Positions 25,071 to 32,424 of a DNA stretch of 32,424 nucleotides are shown in pieces. Each line of letters opens with the position of its first letter. Position 1 is the stretch's first letter. The translations under genes were made by a program, and so were the position numbers. The DNA is from Streptomyces ossamyceticus (GTDB taxonomy: Bacteria; Actinomycetota; Actinomycetes; Streptomycetales; Streptomycetaceae): assembly GCF_001418475.1 (NCBI RefSeq), contig NZ_LIQX01000377.1, positions 1 through 32,424 on the forward strand. The letters run 5' to 3'. The notes below the pieces were generated by a model. That model had not been told where the DNA came from, did no database searches, and worked only from the letters and a program-made list of their open reading frames with translations.

Positions 25071-27008
25071 GTGACCACCACAGAGCAGCCCTCCGTCTCC
25101 GTCCGCCCCACCCTCACCTCGCTGCGCAGGGCCCGGGAGTTGTTCCTGCTGGGGCGGCAACTGCCGGACGACGTACCGGAAGAGGTCGTCGCCGCGTGGA
25201 AGCGTGCCCGGTTCTTCGGCGTACGACACGACACGCGGGACCCGGTCCCCGACCCGGCGCCGCCTCCCGTACGGCCGGAGGGGTCGGCCCTGCTGGCGGC
25301 GGCCCGGCCGGTCCTCGAACGGATCGCCCCCGCCCTCGGCACGGAACAGGCGGCCCTCCTCCTCACCGACGAGCGGCTGCGGGTGCTGTGGGCGACCGGC
25401 GGCGAACGGGACGACCTCTGCCGATTCGACCTCTCCGAGCAGACGGTCGGTGTGAACAGCGCGGCCCGCGCCCTCAGCACGCGTCGGCGGGCGGAGGTGC
25501 ACGGGCCCGAACACTTCCTCGACCTCTGGCAGGACGTCTCCGCGGTCAGCGTGCCGGTGCTCGCCCCGGACACCGGTCGCCCCCTGGGCACGGTGACCGT
25601 GGCCTCCACGCTCTGCGCGGAGTGCGGCCCGCATCCGGGCGCCGCCCTCGCCGAGGCCGCCGCCGACGCCGTCGAGGCGGAACTCCTCGCGCGGTCGCAG
25701 GGGGCGGAACGGGTGCTGCTGGACGCGTACTTGGCGGCCGTGCGCGGTGCGGGAGGTCACGGCCGGGACGGCGAGGGGGGTCGGGAGCGCGGTGGGCGCG
25801 GGCGCCCGGAGGTGGGGCGGGCGGTCGTCGCCCTGGACGGACGCAGTCGGCTGGTCAGCGAGGCCGCGGGGCGGCTGCTGTCACCGGAGGGGCTGGAGGC
25901 GCTGGAGCGCGGTGCGGTCGCCGCGGTGGGAGGGGCGGCCTTCGCGGCCGTGCCGTTGCCGTTGTCGGTGCCGTCGTCGGTGCCGTCCACATCCTCGTCC
26001 TCGGGCCCGTCCCCGGCGGCGTCCTCGTCCTACTCCGTGCCGTTGCCGGAGGGGGCGAAGTGCCGTGCGACCCTCACTCCCGTGACGCATCTGGGCTCGG
26101 TGATCGGTGTGGTCGCCGTGTTGGAGCCGGTGCGGCGGACGGCCGCCGAGGTCGACGAGCGGGGCAGTGCGGCGGCGGACGGGCACAGTGGCGGCGGTGG
26201 CGACGTGGGGATGGCCGGGCATTCGGTGGCCTGGCGGCACGCGGTCGACCGGGCGACGGAGCTGGTGCGGACGTCGTCGGAGCCGCTGCTGCTCGTCGGG
26301 GAACGCGGCACCGGGAAGGCGTCCCTCGCCCGGCAACTGGCGGGGGAACTCGCCGGGGAACTGGCCGGGGAGCCGCTGCTGACGGCGGACGCTGCGGAGG
26401 GTGAGGTCCACGCCGCGTTGGACGCGTGGGCGGGCGGCCGGGCGATCCTCGTCCGGCACGCCGAGCGTCTGGCCCAGCGCGATGTGGCGGCCCTCAACTC
26501 GCTCCTCGAAGCGCCTCCCGTCGCGCCCCTGCTGGTGACGTACACACCGGGCCCCCCGCCCGGTCCCTGCATCCAACGGCTGCTGGACAGCCTGGCCGCG
26601 CGCACGGTCACCCTGCCCGCGCTGCGCGAACGCCCCGAGGACATCAGGGACTTGCTCGACTCCCTCACTCCCAGGCCCGCGCCGGGGGAGCCGCCGCTCA
26701 CCTGGTCGCTGGACGCGCTGCGCGCTCTGGAGCAGCACCCGTGGCCCGGCAACGTCACCGAACTGGTGCACCTGGTGCGGGCGTTGACCGAGCAGCGCCG
26801 GGCGACGGGGCCCGTACGGCGGGCCGAGCTGCCGGACCCGGTGCGGGAGGGCCCGGCCGCCCGGCGGCTCAGTCCGATGGAACGGGCCGAGCGCGCCGCC
26901 ATCCTGGACGCCCTGCACCGGCACGGCGGCAACAAGGCCCGTACGGCGGTGGCCCTGGGCATCGCCCGCGCCACCCTGTACCGGAAGCTCCGGGGCTATC
27001 GGGGCTGA
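25071..27008 (+). CDS. GAF/AAA/Fis-type transcriptional regulator lacking GAFTGA
   Basis: A 645-residue protein. GTG 25071 is chosen for the spacing of GGTGAG and because the protein then starts just before RRARELFLLGRQLPDDVPEE–VVAAWKRARFFGV, a typical beginning for acetoin-type activators. A GAF-like sensor spans about 70-220 (LLLTDERLRVLWATGG, VGVNSAARALSTRR, VSVPVLAPDTGRPLGTVTVA). A low-complexity Ser/Pro linker follows, then an AAA-like domain with Walker A GERGTGKASL (about 409-418) but a degenerate Walker B (ILVRHAER). It ends with a Fis helix-turn-helix (ILDALHRHGGNKARTAVALG–IARATLYRKLRGYRG). The sigma-54 contact loop GAFTGA is missing, consistent with actinobacteria lacking sigma-54. 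It probably activates the divergent phenol pathway on sensing an aromatic. Its end overlaps the convergent ABC exporter. Confidence 0.88.
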   Translation: MTTTEQPSVSVRPTLTSLRRARELFLLGRQLPDDVPEEVVAAWKRARFFGVRHDTRDPVPDPAPPPVRPEGSALLAAARPVLERIAPALGTEQAALLLTDERLRVLWATGGERDDLCRFDLSEQTVGVNSAARALSTRRRAEVHGPEHFLDLWQDVSAVSVPVLAPDTGRPLGTVTVASTLCAECGPHPGAALAEAAADAVEAELLARSQGAERVLLDAYLAAVRGAGGHGRDGEGGRERGGRGRPEVGRAVVALDGRSRLVSEAAGRLLSPEGLEALERGAVAAVGGAAFAAVPLPLSVPSSVPSTSSSSGPSPAASSSYSVPLPEGAKCRATLTPVTHLGSVIGVVAVLEPVRRTAAEVDERGSAAADGHSGGGGDVGMAGHSVAWRHAVDRATELVRTSSEPLLLVGERGTGKASLARQLAGELAGELAGEPLLTADAAEGEVHAALDAWAGGRAILVRHAERLAQRDVAALNSLLEAPPVAPLLVTYTPGPPPGPCIQRLLDSLAARTVTLPALRERPEDIRDLLDSLTPRPAPGEPPLTWSLDALRALEQHPWPGNVTELVHLVRALTEQRRATGPVRRAELPDPVREGPAARRLSPMERAERAAILDALHRHGGNKARTAVALGIARATLYRKLRGYRG

Positions 27009-28999
27009 ACGCCCAGCGGATCGGCGGGCCGGTCGCGGGCGGAGGTCCCGTCGGCGGACGGTTGAGCAGGGCTCTTGATGTCGGTGGACTCGATCTCGGC
27101 GGACTCGATGTCGGCGGGACCGATGTAGAGGTCCGTGGGCTTGGTGTCGGTCGAACTGTCGTCAGTGCGGGCATCCGTGGCGGCGGCGTCCGTGCCGTCG
27201 TCCGTGGGGCCGTCGTCGAGAAAGCCGCCCGACTGGTGCTGCCACAGCTTGGCGTAGGCGCCTTCGCGGGTGAGCAGTTCCTGGTGCGTGCCCTGTTCGA
27301 TGATCCGGCCGTGGTCGAGGACGACGAGTTGGTCCATGCCGGCGACCGTGCTCAGCCGGTGGGCGACCACGAGCGCCGTACGGCCCTCCATGAGCCGCCA
27401 CAGCGCCTCCTGTACGAGGAGTTCACTCTCGGAGTCGAGGGCGCTGGTCGCCTCGTCGAGCAGCAGGATCGGCGCGTCGCGCAGGATCGCCCTGGCGAGC
27501 GCGACCCGCTGGCGCTGTCCGCCGGACAGTTTGATGCCGCGCTCCCCCACCAGCGTCTCGAAACCGTCCGGCAGGGCGTCGGCGAACTCCGTGACGTGGG
27601 CGGCCTCCGCCGCGCGCCGGATCTCGACGTCGGTGGCGTCCGGCCGGGCGAACGCGATGTTGTCCCGCAGGGTGCGGTGGAACATCGCCGGGTCCTGCGG
27701 CACGTACGCGATGAGGCTGCGCAGGTCGGCCTGGCGTAACCGGCTGATGTCCTGGCCTCCGATGAGGATGCGCCCGGCATCGATGTCATTCATGCGCAGC
27801 AGAAGCCGGGAGAGCGTCGTCTTGCCGCCGCCGGACCGGCCCACGAGACCGACCTTGGTCCCGCTGGGCACCGTCAGATCGAGGCCACGGAAGAGTGGTG
27901 CGGCGCCGGCGTGGGCGAAGGTCACCTTCTCGAAGCGCACATCGGCGGGGCCGGGCCGCAGGGGTTCCGGCTCCGCCGGGTCGAGCACGGTCGGCGGGTC
28001 GCGCAGCAGGTCGGTGAATTGCGCGGCCTCCGTCATCGCGCTCTCCATCCGACGGTAGATCTGGTTGAACTCGAACATGATCCGCGTCGCGTTGGTGTAG
28101 TAGGTGAAGGCGACGACGACCGCCTCGACGCCGTTCCCGCTCGCGCCGAGGGCGATGGCGAGCACCAGGCCCAGCACGTTGGTCAGCACGGACAGCGGGG
28201 CGACCAGGGTGTCGATGCGGAGGTTGCCGTAGTCCCACGACCGCAGGGAGAGCCGGCGGGACTCGGCGACCCGGGACCGGTGCTCCGCGGCCTCCCGCTC
28301 CTCGGCGGCGAAGGCGCGGACCGTGTCCATGTTCATCAGGCTGTCGGCGACATGGCCGGACACCCGGGCGATGGCCTCTTCGCGCAGGCCCACGAGTGCC
28401 TGGCGGCGGCGGATGAGCGGCACCACGCAGACCGCGGTCAGCGCGATCATCACCAGGAGCCCGACGACGAGCAGAGGTTCGTACCGCCACAGGACCACCG
28501 CCCCGAACAGCAGCGGCACGAAGTTGCCGAGGACCGAGAAGGTCAGGGTGTCGACGAACTGCTCGAAGCGGGACGCGAAGCTCAGGACCCGCTTGGTCAG
28601 CGAACCGGCGAAGTTGTCGTGGAAGAACGTGGCGTCCTTGGCGAACAGTTCGTCCATGCCGATGACGTACAGGCGCTCGATGCCGAGGGCGTCGAGACGG
28701 TTCAGGCAGTGCAGGCCGAGGCGCCAGAGCGTCTCGGCGAACAGCAGGACGCCCGCGAAGCCGAGGATGTAGGGCAGCGTCGAGCCGACGGTGACGTCGG
28801 GGTCGTCGGCGATACGGCCGACGAGTTTGGCGACGACCAGTGGTGCCACGTAGTAGATACCGATGTTGCCGACGGCCGGAAGGAGCATGCCGGGGACGGC
28901 GAGCAGCCGCAGCCGGGCCAGTTCCCGTCCGTAATAGCGAAGTGCGAGGAGGACCGGGCCCTTGCCCGGCATCGCTGTGCGTGATTCAGGTGATCCCAT
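26996..28999 (-). CDS. Fused ABC exporter (permease-ATPase) with acidic C-terminal tail
   Basis: A 667-residue half-transporter. ATG 28999 is used (ATG 28972 possible); reading further upstream would cross the tRNA. The type-I exporter membrane domain (about 25-320) is followed by a nucleotide-binding domain with Walker A GRSGGGKTT (about 386), Q-loop YVPQDPAM, signature LSGGQRQ (about 490), Walker B ILLLDEATSALD (about 507-518) and H-loop AHRLST. Substrate is unknown; the family exports lipids, peptides or drugs. The last 75 residues are an Asp/Thr/Ser-rich disordered tail with repeats such as ESAEIESTDIKS. The stop TAG overlaps the end of the convergent regulator gene by 13 bases, and no terminator lies between them. 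Confidence 0.92.
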   Translation of the reverse strand: MGSPESRTAMPGKGPVLLALRYYGRELARLRLLAVPGMLLPAVGNIGIYYVAPLVVAKLVGRIADDPDVTVGSTLPYILGFAGVLLFAETLWRLGLHCLNRLDALGIERLYVIGMDELFAKDATFFHDNFAGSLTKRVLSFASRFEQFVDTLTFSVLGNFVPLLFGAVVLWRYEPLLVVGLLVMIALTAVCVVPLIRRRQALVGLREEAIARVSGHVADSLMNMDTVRAFAAEEREAAEHRSRVAESRRLSLRSWDYGNLRIDTLVAPLSVLTNVLGLVLAIALGASGNGVEAVVVAFTYYTNATRIMFEFNQIYRRMESAMTEAAQFTDLLRDPPTVLDPAEPEPLRPGPADVRFEKVTFAHAGAAPLFRGLDLTVPSGTKVGLVGRSGGGKTTLSRLLLRMNDIDAGRILIGGQDISRLRQADLRSLIAYVPQDPAMFHRTLRDNIAFARPDATDVEIRRAAEAAHVTEFADALPDGFETLVGERGIKLSGGQRQRVALARAILRDAPILLLDEATSALDSESELLVQEALWRLMEGRTALVVAHRLSTVAGMDQLVVLDHGRIIEQGTHQELLTREGAYAKLWQHQSGGFLDDGPTDDGTDAAATDARTDDSSTDTKPTDLYIGPADIESAEIESTDIKSPAQPSADGTSARDRPADPLGVQPR

Positions 29000-29207
29000 C
29001 CCGCCCCTGTGTGTCGTGTGGCGGTCCGCCACGAGCCTGTTGGGGGAATGCCCTGCCTGAACGGCGGCGCCATACGCGCACAAACAGGGCAGGCAATGAA
29101 GTCTCCCGTGCCGGGACGCACGAGGTCCAAGCCTTTTCCCCTGTCGGCGACAGGCCGTACGCGGGTGCGATTCAATCCGGCCATATCGTTCGCGGCGGCA
29201 AAACGAG

Positions 29208-29239
29208 CAGCGGGCCCGCCGTGTTCGGCGGACCCGCTG
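29208..29239 (-). terminator. Terminator of second tRNA-Pro
   Basis: CAGCGGGcCCGCC / GGCGGaCCCGCTG forms a 13-position stem with one internal mismatch and the loop GTGTTC, 12 bases downstream of the tRNA 3' end. Confidence 0.7.
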
Positions 29240-29250
29240 GCCCTGCACCG

Positions 29251-29324
<74 letters not shown>

Positions 29325-29424
29325 GTGCGCTGTCCGCGGTGGAACCGCGTGATCGCGCAGAGAGAACTTTACCGTACGTCGGCCGGTGCCCTGCGGCCGG
29401 TGAGGGGCGAGGGACAATCGAGGC

Positions 29425-29952
29425 ATGGACGCGACATCGGACGACGGGACGGCACGGCGGCGGGACCGGGACACGGAGGGCCGCGCGCGCAACGCCAGGC
29501 CGCGGGACGGGCTGGGGCGGCCGTTGCCGTACGGGGCGGACGGTGTGGAGCGGCAGCCCGAGGGCGTCGTACGGGGGCCGGAGCAGACCGTCGCGGAGGC
29601 GCAGGCTCTGCTGGACGCGGGGAAGCCGTTCCACGCGCACGAGGTCTTCGAGGACGCGTGGAAGTCGGGGCCGGAGGAGGAGCGCGCCCTGTGGCGGGGG
29701 CTGGCCCAGCTCGCCGTCGGGCTCACGCACTCGGCGCGCGGCAACGCCACGGGCGGCGCCCGGCTGCTGCGGCGCGGGGCCGGCGCGGTCGAGGAGTGGG
29801 CGGCGGCGGAGGGCCGGGCGCGGCCGTACGGCATCGACCTGGCGCATGTCGCGACCTGGGCCCGCGAGCTCGCCGGGGTCGTGGAGGGTCAGGCGCGGCC
29901 GGTGGACGCGGGGAGCTGGGCACCGCGTCTGGGAGGGGACGGGCCCCGGTAG
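29425..29952 (+). CDS. DUF309 domain-containing protein
   Basis: A 175-residue protein starting at ATG 29425, with GAGGGACAATCGAGGC immediately upstream; either GAGG could serve as ribosome binding site. After a basic, disordered leader of about 50 residues, the DUF309 helical domain follows: AQALLDAGKPFHAHEVFEDA with the hallmark H-x-H-E-V-F-E (His70, His72, Glu73), then WRGLAQLAVGLTHSARGNAT–GGARLLRRGA. The conserved His/Glu cluster suggests metal binding, but no activity is established for the family. It stands alone between the tRNA and the MFS remnant. Confidence 0.88.
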   Translation: MDATSDDGTARRRDRDTEGRARNARPRDGLGRPLPYGADGVERQPEGVVRGPEQTVAEAQALLDAGKPFHAHEVFEDAWKSGPEEERALWRGLAQLAVGLTHSARGNATGGARLLRRGAGAVEEWAAAEGRARPYGIDLAHVATWARELAGVVEGQARPVDAGSWAPRLGGDGPR

Positions 29953-30004
29953 CGGCCGCGTGGCTGGTGCCGCCGGCCGCCGGCTGCCGACTGCCGGGTC
30001 CAGG

Positions 30005-30046
30005 TTGTCGGGTCCAGGCTGTCGGTTGTCGGGTCCAGGCTGTCGG
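30005..30046 (+). repeat. Two perfect 21-bp tandem copies at MFS truncation point
   Basis: The unit at 30005-30025 (TTGTCGGGTCCAGG…) is repeated exactly at 30026-30046. A partial copy (CTGCCGGGTCCAGG) precedes it at 29991-30004. It lies between the DUF309 gene and the first recognisable MFS residue. Confidence 0.85.
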
Positions 30047-30111
30047 CCGGCCGTCTCGCGAAGGTGCCGCCCCGGTGGTGCAGGGGCCGGATCATGGACA
30101 CGTATCTGCCG

Positions 30112-30983
30112 CGAGGGCAGAGTCGCCGACGGGAGGGCGGGCGATCGTCGGCATCGCCGTGCAGAACACCGTCGCGTACTCCGACCTGGGGACGGCGACC
30201 TCGGGCGTCAGCTTCTTCCGTACGCTGGGCAGTTCCTTCCTGACGGCCGTGTTCGGCACGATCTACGCCAACACGCTCGCCCCGAAGCTGTCCGCCGGGG
30301 TCGCCGAGGTCGCGGAGCCGATCGTCGGGGCGTACGCCGACACGCTCCAGACCGTCTTTCTGTGGACCGTGCCGGTCGCCGCCCTGGGTTTCGTGGTCGC
30401 GCTGTTCCTCAAGCAGGTGCGGCTGCGGGACAGCGCGCGGGCGGGGTCGTCGGACATGGGCGAGGGCTTCGCGCGGCCTCCTGCCGGGGATTCACAGCGG
30501 CTGCTGGAGGCGGCCGTGGGGAGGATCGTCGGCCGGACCGAGCAGGACACCGCGCGCCGGGTCGTCGCCGCGTCCGACACCCGGCTGGACATCGCTGCCG
30601 CCTGGGCCGTCATGCAGGTCGAGCTGTTCACCCGGATGGTCGGCCATGGGAGCCTGACGCTGATCGCCGCGCGTCGCCGTATGCCGCCAGAGGTCCTGGT
30701 GCCGGTCTTCGACCGCATGGTGGAGGAGGGATGCCTCACGCGTGACGGCACGCTGTTCTCCCACACGGAGGCGGGTGTCCGCGAGGCCCGGGTGATCAGC
30801 GCGGCCTGGGGCGACTGGCTCCGGCAGGGGCTGGAGGAGGACTACGGCCGTCCCGTCGACGGGGACCTGTGCGCCGCCGTCGACACCATCGCCAAGCGGC
30901 TGCTGAGGGAGGACCTCACGCACGGTCTGCCGGTCCGGGAACGCGAGTCGGTCCCGTCCGGCGCGACGGCGACCGCCGGCTGA
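30112..30983 (+). pseudogene. MFS exporter (DHA2/EmrB type), 5'-truncated remnant
   Basis: The open frame holds only the end of a 14-helix drug exporter: VGIAVQNTVAYSDLGTATSG, VSFFRTLGSSFLTAVFGTIY, the last membrane helix VFLWTVPVAALGFVVALFLK, then the cytoplasmic tail seen in many Streptomyces members. That tail contains a winged-helix-like unit (MVGHGSLTLIAARRRMPPEV–LVPVFDRMVEEGCLTRDGTLF). About two thirds of the protein, including helices 1-12, is missing. No ribosome binding site or good start precedes the first family residue (about 30145). The sequence that remains has no internal stop, so a soluble tail fragment could in principle be made. The left limit is approximate. Confidence 0.75.
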
Positions 30984-31050
30984 TCACCGGCGATCACCAG
31001 CCGACTGCCGGACGACTGCCGGTCGGTCATCTCCGGCGTATCGTCCGGGT

Positions 31051-31917
31051 ATGGCCGAGAAACGCGCTGTTCTCGTCGACATCGACGGTGTGCTGACCAT
31101 CTCATGGAAGCCGCTGCCGGGTGCGGTCGAGGCGTTGCGGGAGATCCGCGGGGCCGGGCTGGGGGTCGCGCTGGTGACCAACACGACGTCCCGGACGCGG
31201 GCGTCGATCGCCGGGGTCCTGACCGGCGCCGGGTTCCCCGTGACCGCCGACGACATCCTGACCGCGCCGACCGTGACCGCCGCCTATCTCGCCCGGCACT
31301 GTCCGGGGGCGCGCTGCGCGCTGCTGAACAGCGGTGACGACATCCGCGAGGACCTCACCGGGGTACGGCTGACCGTCGACGACGGCACGGGCTCGGACAT
31401 GGCCCCGGGCGAGGACGAAGACGCAGACATTGACGTTGACGTTGACGTTGACGTGGTGATCGTCGGCGGGGCGGGGCCCGGTTTCGACTACGCGGCGCTC
31501 AACCGGGCCTTCGGGCAGCTCCAGCGCGGGGCCCGGCTCGTGGCGATGCACCGCAATCTGTACTGGCGGACGGACGAGGGGCTCCAACTGGACTCGGGTG
31601 CGTTCCTCGTCGGGCTGGAGCAGGCGGCGCGCAGGGAGGCCGAGATCACGGGCAAGCCGTCCGCCGCGTTCTTCGAGGCGGCACTGGCGCACCTCGGCGT
31701 CGCGGCCGGGGACGCGCTGATGGTCGGGGACGACATCGAGTCGGACGTGCTGGCGGCTCAGCGGGCGGGTATCAGCGGTGTGCTCGTCAGGACCGGGAAG
31801 TACCTGCCGGAGACCCATCACGCCGCGAGCGGCAGCCCCGACCACGTGGTGGACTCGTTCGCGGATCTGCCCGCGCTGCTGGGGCTCGGCGACGGGACGC
31901 CGTCAGCGCAGCAGTAG
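31051..31917 (+). CDS. HAD-IIA family hydrolase
   Basis: A 288-residue phosphatase of the haloacid dehalogenase superfamily, subclass IIA (NagD/LHPP-like). Motif I is VDIDGVLT (Asp10, Asp12), motif II LVTNTTSRTRA (Thr43), motif III the Lys in EITGKPSAAFFEAAL, and motif IV MVGDDIESDVLAAQRAG. A cap domain lies between motifs II and III. It should dephosphorylate small phosphorylated metabolites; the substrate is open. The cap contains an acidic run DEDADIDVDVDVDVV encoded by four copies of TTGACG (31430-31453), absent from the family core. ATG 31051 has a -10-like TATCGT six bases upstream and no ribosome binding site, suggesting a leaderless mRNA. Its end overlaps the convergent TauE gene by 15 bases. 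Confidence 0.9.
   Translation: MAEKRAVLVDIDGVLTISWKPLPGAVEALREIRGAGLGVALVTNTTSRTRASIAGVLTGAGFPVTADDILTAPTVTAAYLARHCPGARCALLNSGDDIREDLTGVRLTVDDGTGSDMAPGEDEDADIDVDVDVDVVIVGGAGPGFDYAALNRAFGQLQRGARLVAMHRNLYWRTDEGLQLDSGAFLVGLEQAARREAEITGKPSAAFFEAALAHLGVAAGDALMVGDDIESDVLAAQRAGISGVLVRTGKYLPETHHAASGSPDHVVDSFADLPALLGLGDGTPSAQQ
31430..31453 (+). repeat. 6-bp tandem repeat within HAD gene
   Basis: TTGACG is repeated four times exactly, coding for alternating Asp/Val in the cap domain. The length is a multiple of three, so it is frame-neutral. Confidence 0.8.
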
Positions 31918-32424
31918 CTGGAGGCCGCCGAGGACCGTCGCCGCGATCACCAGTTGTTCGAACAGCCGCTGGTTGATGCGGTGCACCGCCCACTTGCCGA
32001 GCAGGGCACCGGGCACCACGAACAGGGCGAGCGTCGCGTCCAGCAGTAGGGAGGGGCCGTCGATGAGGCCGAGGCCCACGCTGAAAGGGACCTTGGAGAC
32101 GTTGACGATCAGGAAGAAGAACGCCGATGTGCCGAGGAAGCCGAGCTTGCGGAAGCCGGCGGAGAGCAGATACATCGACATCACGGGGCCGCCGGCGTTG
32201 GCGACCATGGTGGTGAAGCCGCCGAGGACGCCGTACGAGCGGGCCTTGACGCGGCCGGCGCGGGTGGTGACGGAGTCGGGTTCGTCGTCCTGGTCGACGG
32301 TGCGGCGGCGCCACACGGTGACCGCCGTCATCAGCAGAAGGATCGCGCCGATCGAGGTCCGTACGATCTGGTCGTCGGCCCACATCAGGAACAGCGTGCC
32401 GAACACAACGCCCGCGCCGACCGC
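31903..32424 (-). CDS. TauE/SafE-family permease (partial, C-terminal part)
   Basis: The frame continues past the right edge, so the N-terminus is outside the window. About 173 residues are visible, including hydrophobic helices (IGAILLLMTAVTVWRRR, YGVLGGFTTMVANAGGPVMS, LGTSAFFFLIVNVSKVPFSV, LALFVVPGALLGKWAVHRIN, FEQLVIAATVLGGLQLLLR). The GGFTTMVANAGGP motif and final helix pattern are those of the TauE/SafE (UPF0721) family, putative exporters or importers of sulfur-containing anions or organic acids. The cytoplasmic loop between the first two visible helices is charged (RTVDQDDEPDS). It converges with and overlaps the HAD hydrolase by 15 bases. Confidence 0.9.
   Translation of the reverse strand, partial: AVGAGVVFGTLFLMWADDQIVRTSIGAILLLMTAVTVWRRRTVDQDDEPDSVTTRAGRVKARSYGVLGGFTTMVANAGGPVMSMYLLSAGFRKLGFLGTSAFFFLIVNVSKVPFSVGLGLIDGPSLLLDATLALFVVPGALLGKWAVHRINQRLFEQLVIAATVLGGLQLLLR

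Noticed and set aside
29953..30111. A CRISPR-like array formed by the 21-bp repeats
   Set aside because: The copies are head-to-tail without spacers and only two are perfect, so this is a simple tandem duplication.

Overview
The window is high-GC actinobacterial DNA. Codon use, GTG starts, translational-coupling overlaps, several recognisable extragenic elements and gene content (monomeric NADP-isocitrate dehydrogenase, a LpqY-SugABC-type transporter, a resorcinol/hydroxyquinol pathway, an FxsB remnant) all point to a Streptomyces chromosome. The order ABC exporter, membrane flippase-like protein, MscS channel, icd recalls from memory the SCO7008 to SCO7000 region of S. coelicolor, which lies in the right part of that chromosome. 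I could not check this by alignment.

Layout. 1-1914: a coupled + strand operon with the tail of an unknown gene, a nucleotidyltransferase-fold protein, a BON-like protein and a metallophosphoesterase. About 1929-2145: a frameshifted DUF6766 remnant. 2607-4490 (-): a fused ABC exporter under a MerR/SoxR-type promoter. 4635-5615: a UPF0104-type membrane protein. 5970-7067: MscS. 7111-7218: a large cloverleaf-like repeat. 7356-9575: icd. 9780-10748 (-) and 10973-11479 (+): a divergent esterase and an OhrR-type MarR regulator. 11568-12551 (-): an aldo/keto reductase, also with a 19-bp-spaced promoter. 12784-13980 (-): a coiled-coil protein. About 14128-14502: an oxidoreductase remnant. 14572-19046 (-): lpqY-sugA-sugB-sugC, with promoter and terminator. 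19273-19346 and 29251-29324 (-): two identical tRNA-Pro(GGG) genes.

Between the two tRNAs lie a decayed FxsB gene and a catabolic operon (-): FAD monooxygenase, hydroxyquinol 1,2-dioxygenase, maleylacetate reductase and a YceI-family protein. The operon is divergent from a GAF/AAA/Fis-type activator, with a clean TGTCTC-N5-GAGACA dyad in the shared promoter region. The logic is resorcinol (or a similar phenol) to hydroxyquinol to maleylacetate to 3-oxoadipate. A second ABC exporter (-) converges on the activator.

After the second tRNA come a DUF309 protein, a 5'-truncated MFS exporter, a HAD-IIA hydrolase and the C-terminal part of a TauE/SafE permease running off the right edge. At least four genes are visibly decayed, three of them by frameshifts that can be placed. 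No CRISPR array, rRNA, insertion sequence, integrase or biosynthetic gene cluster was seen. The most rewarding items are the MerR-type promoters without a local MerR gene, the phenolic catabolic operon with its operator, and the sigma-54-activator look-alike that lacks GAFTGA.
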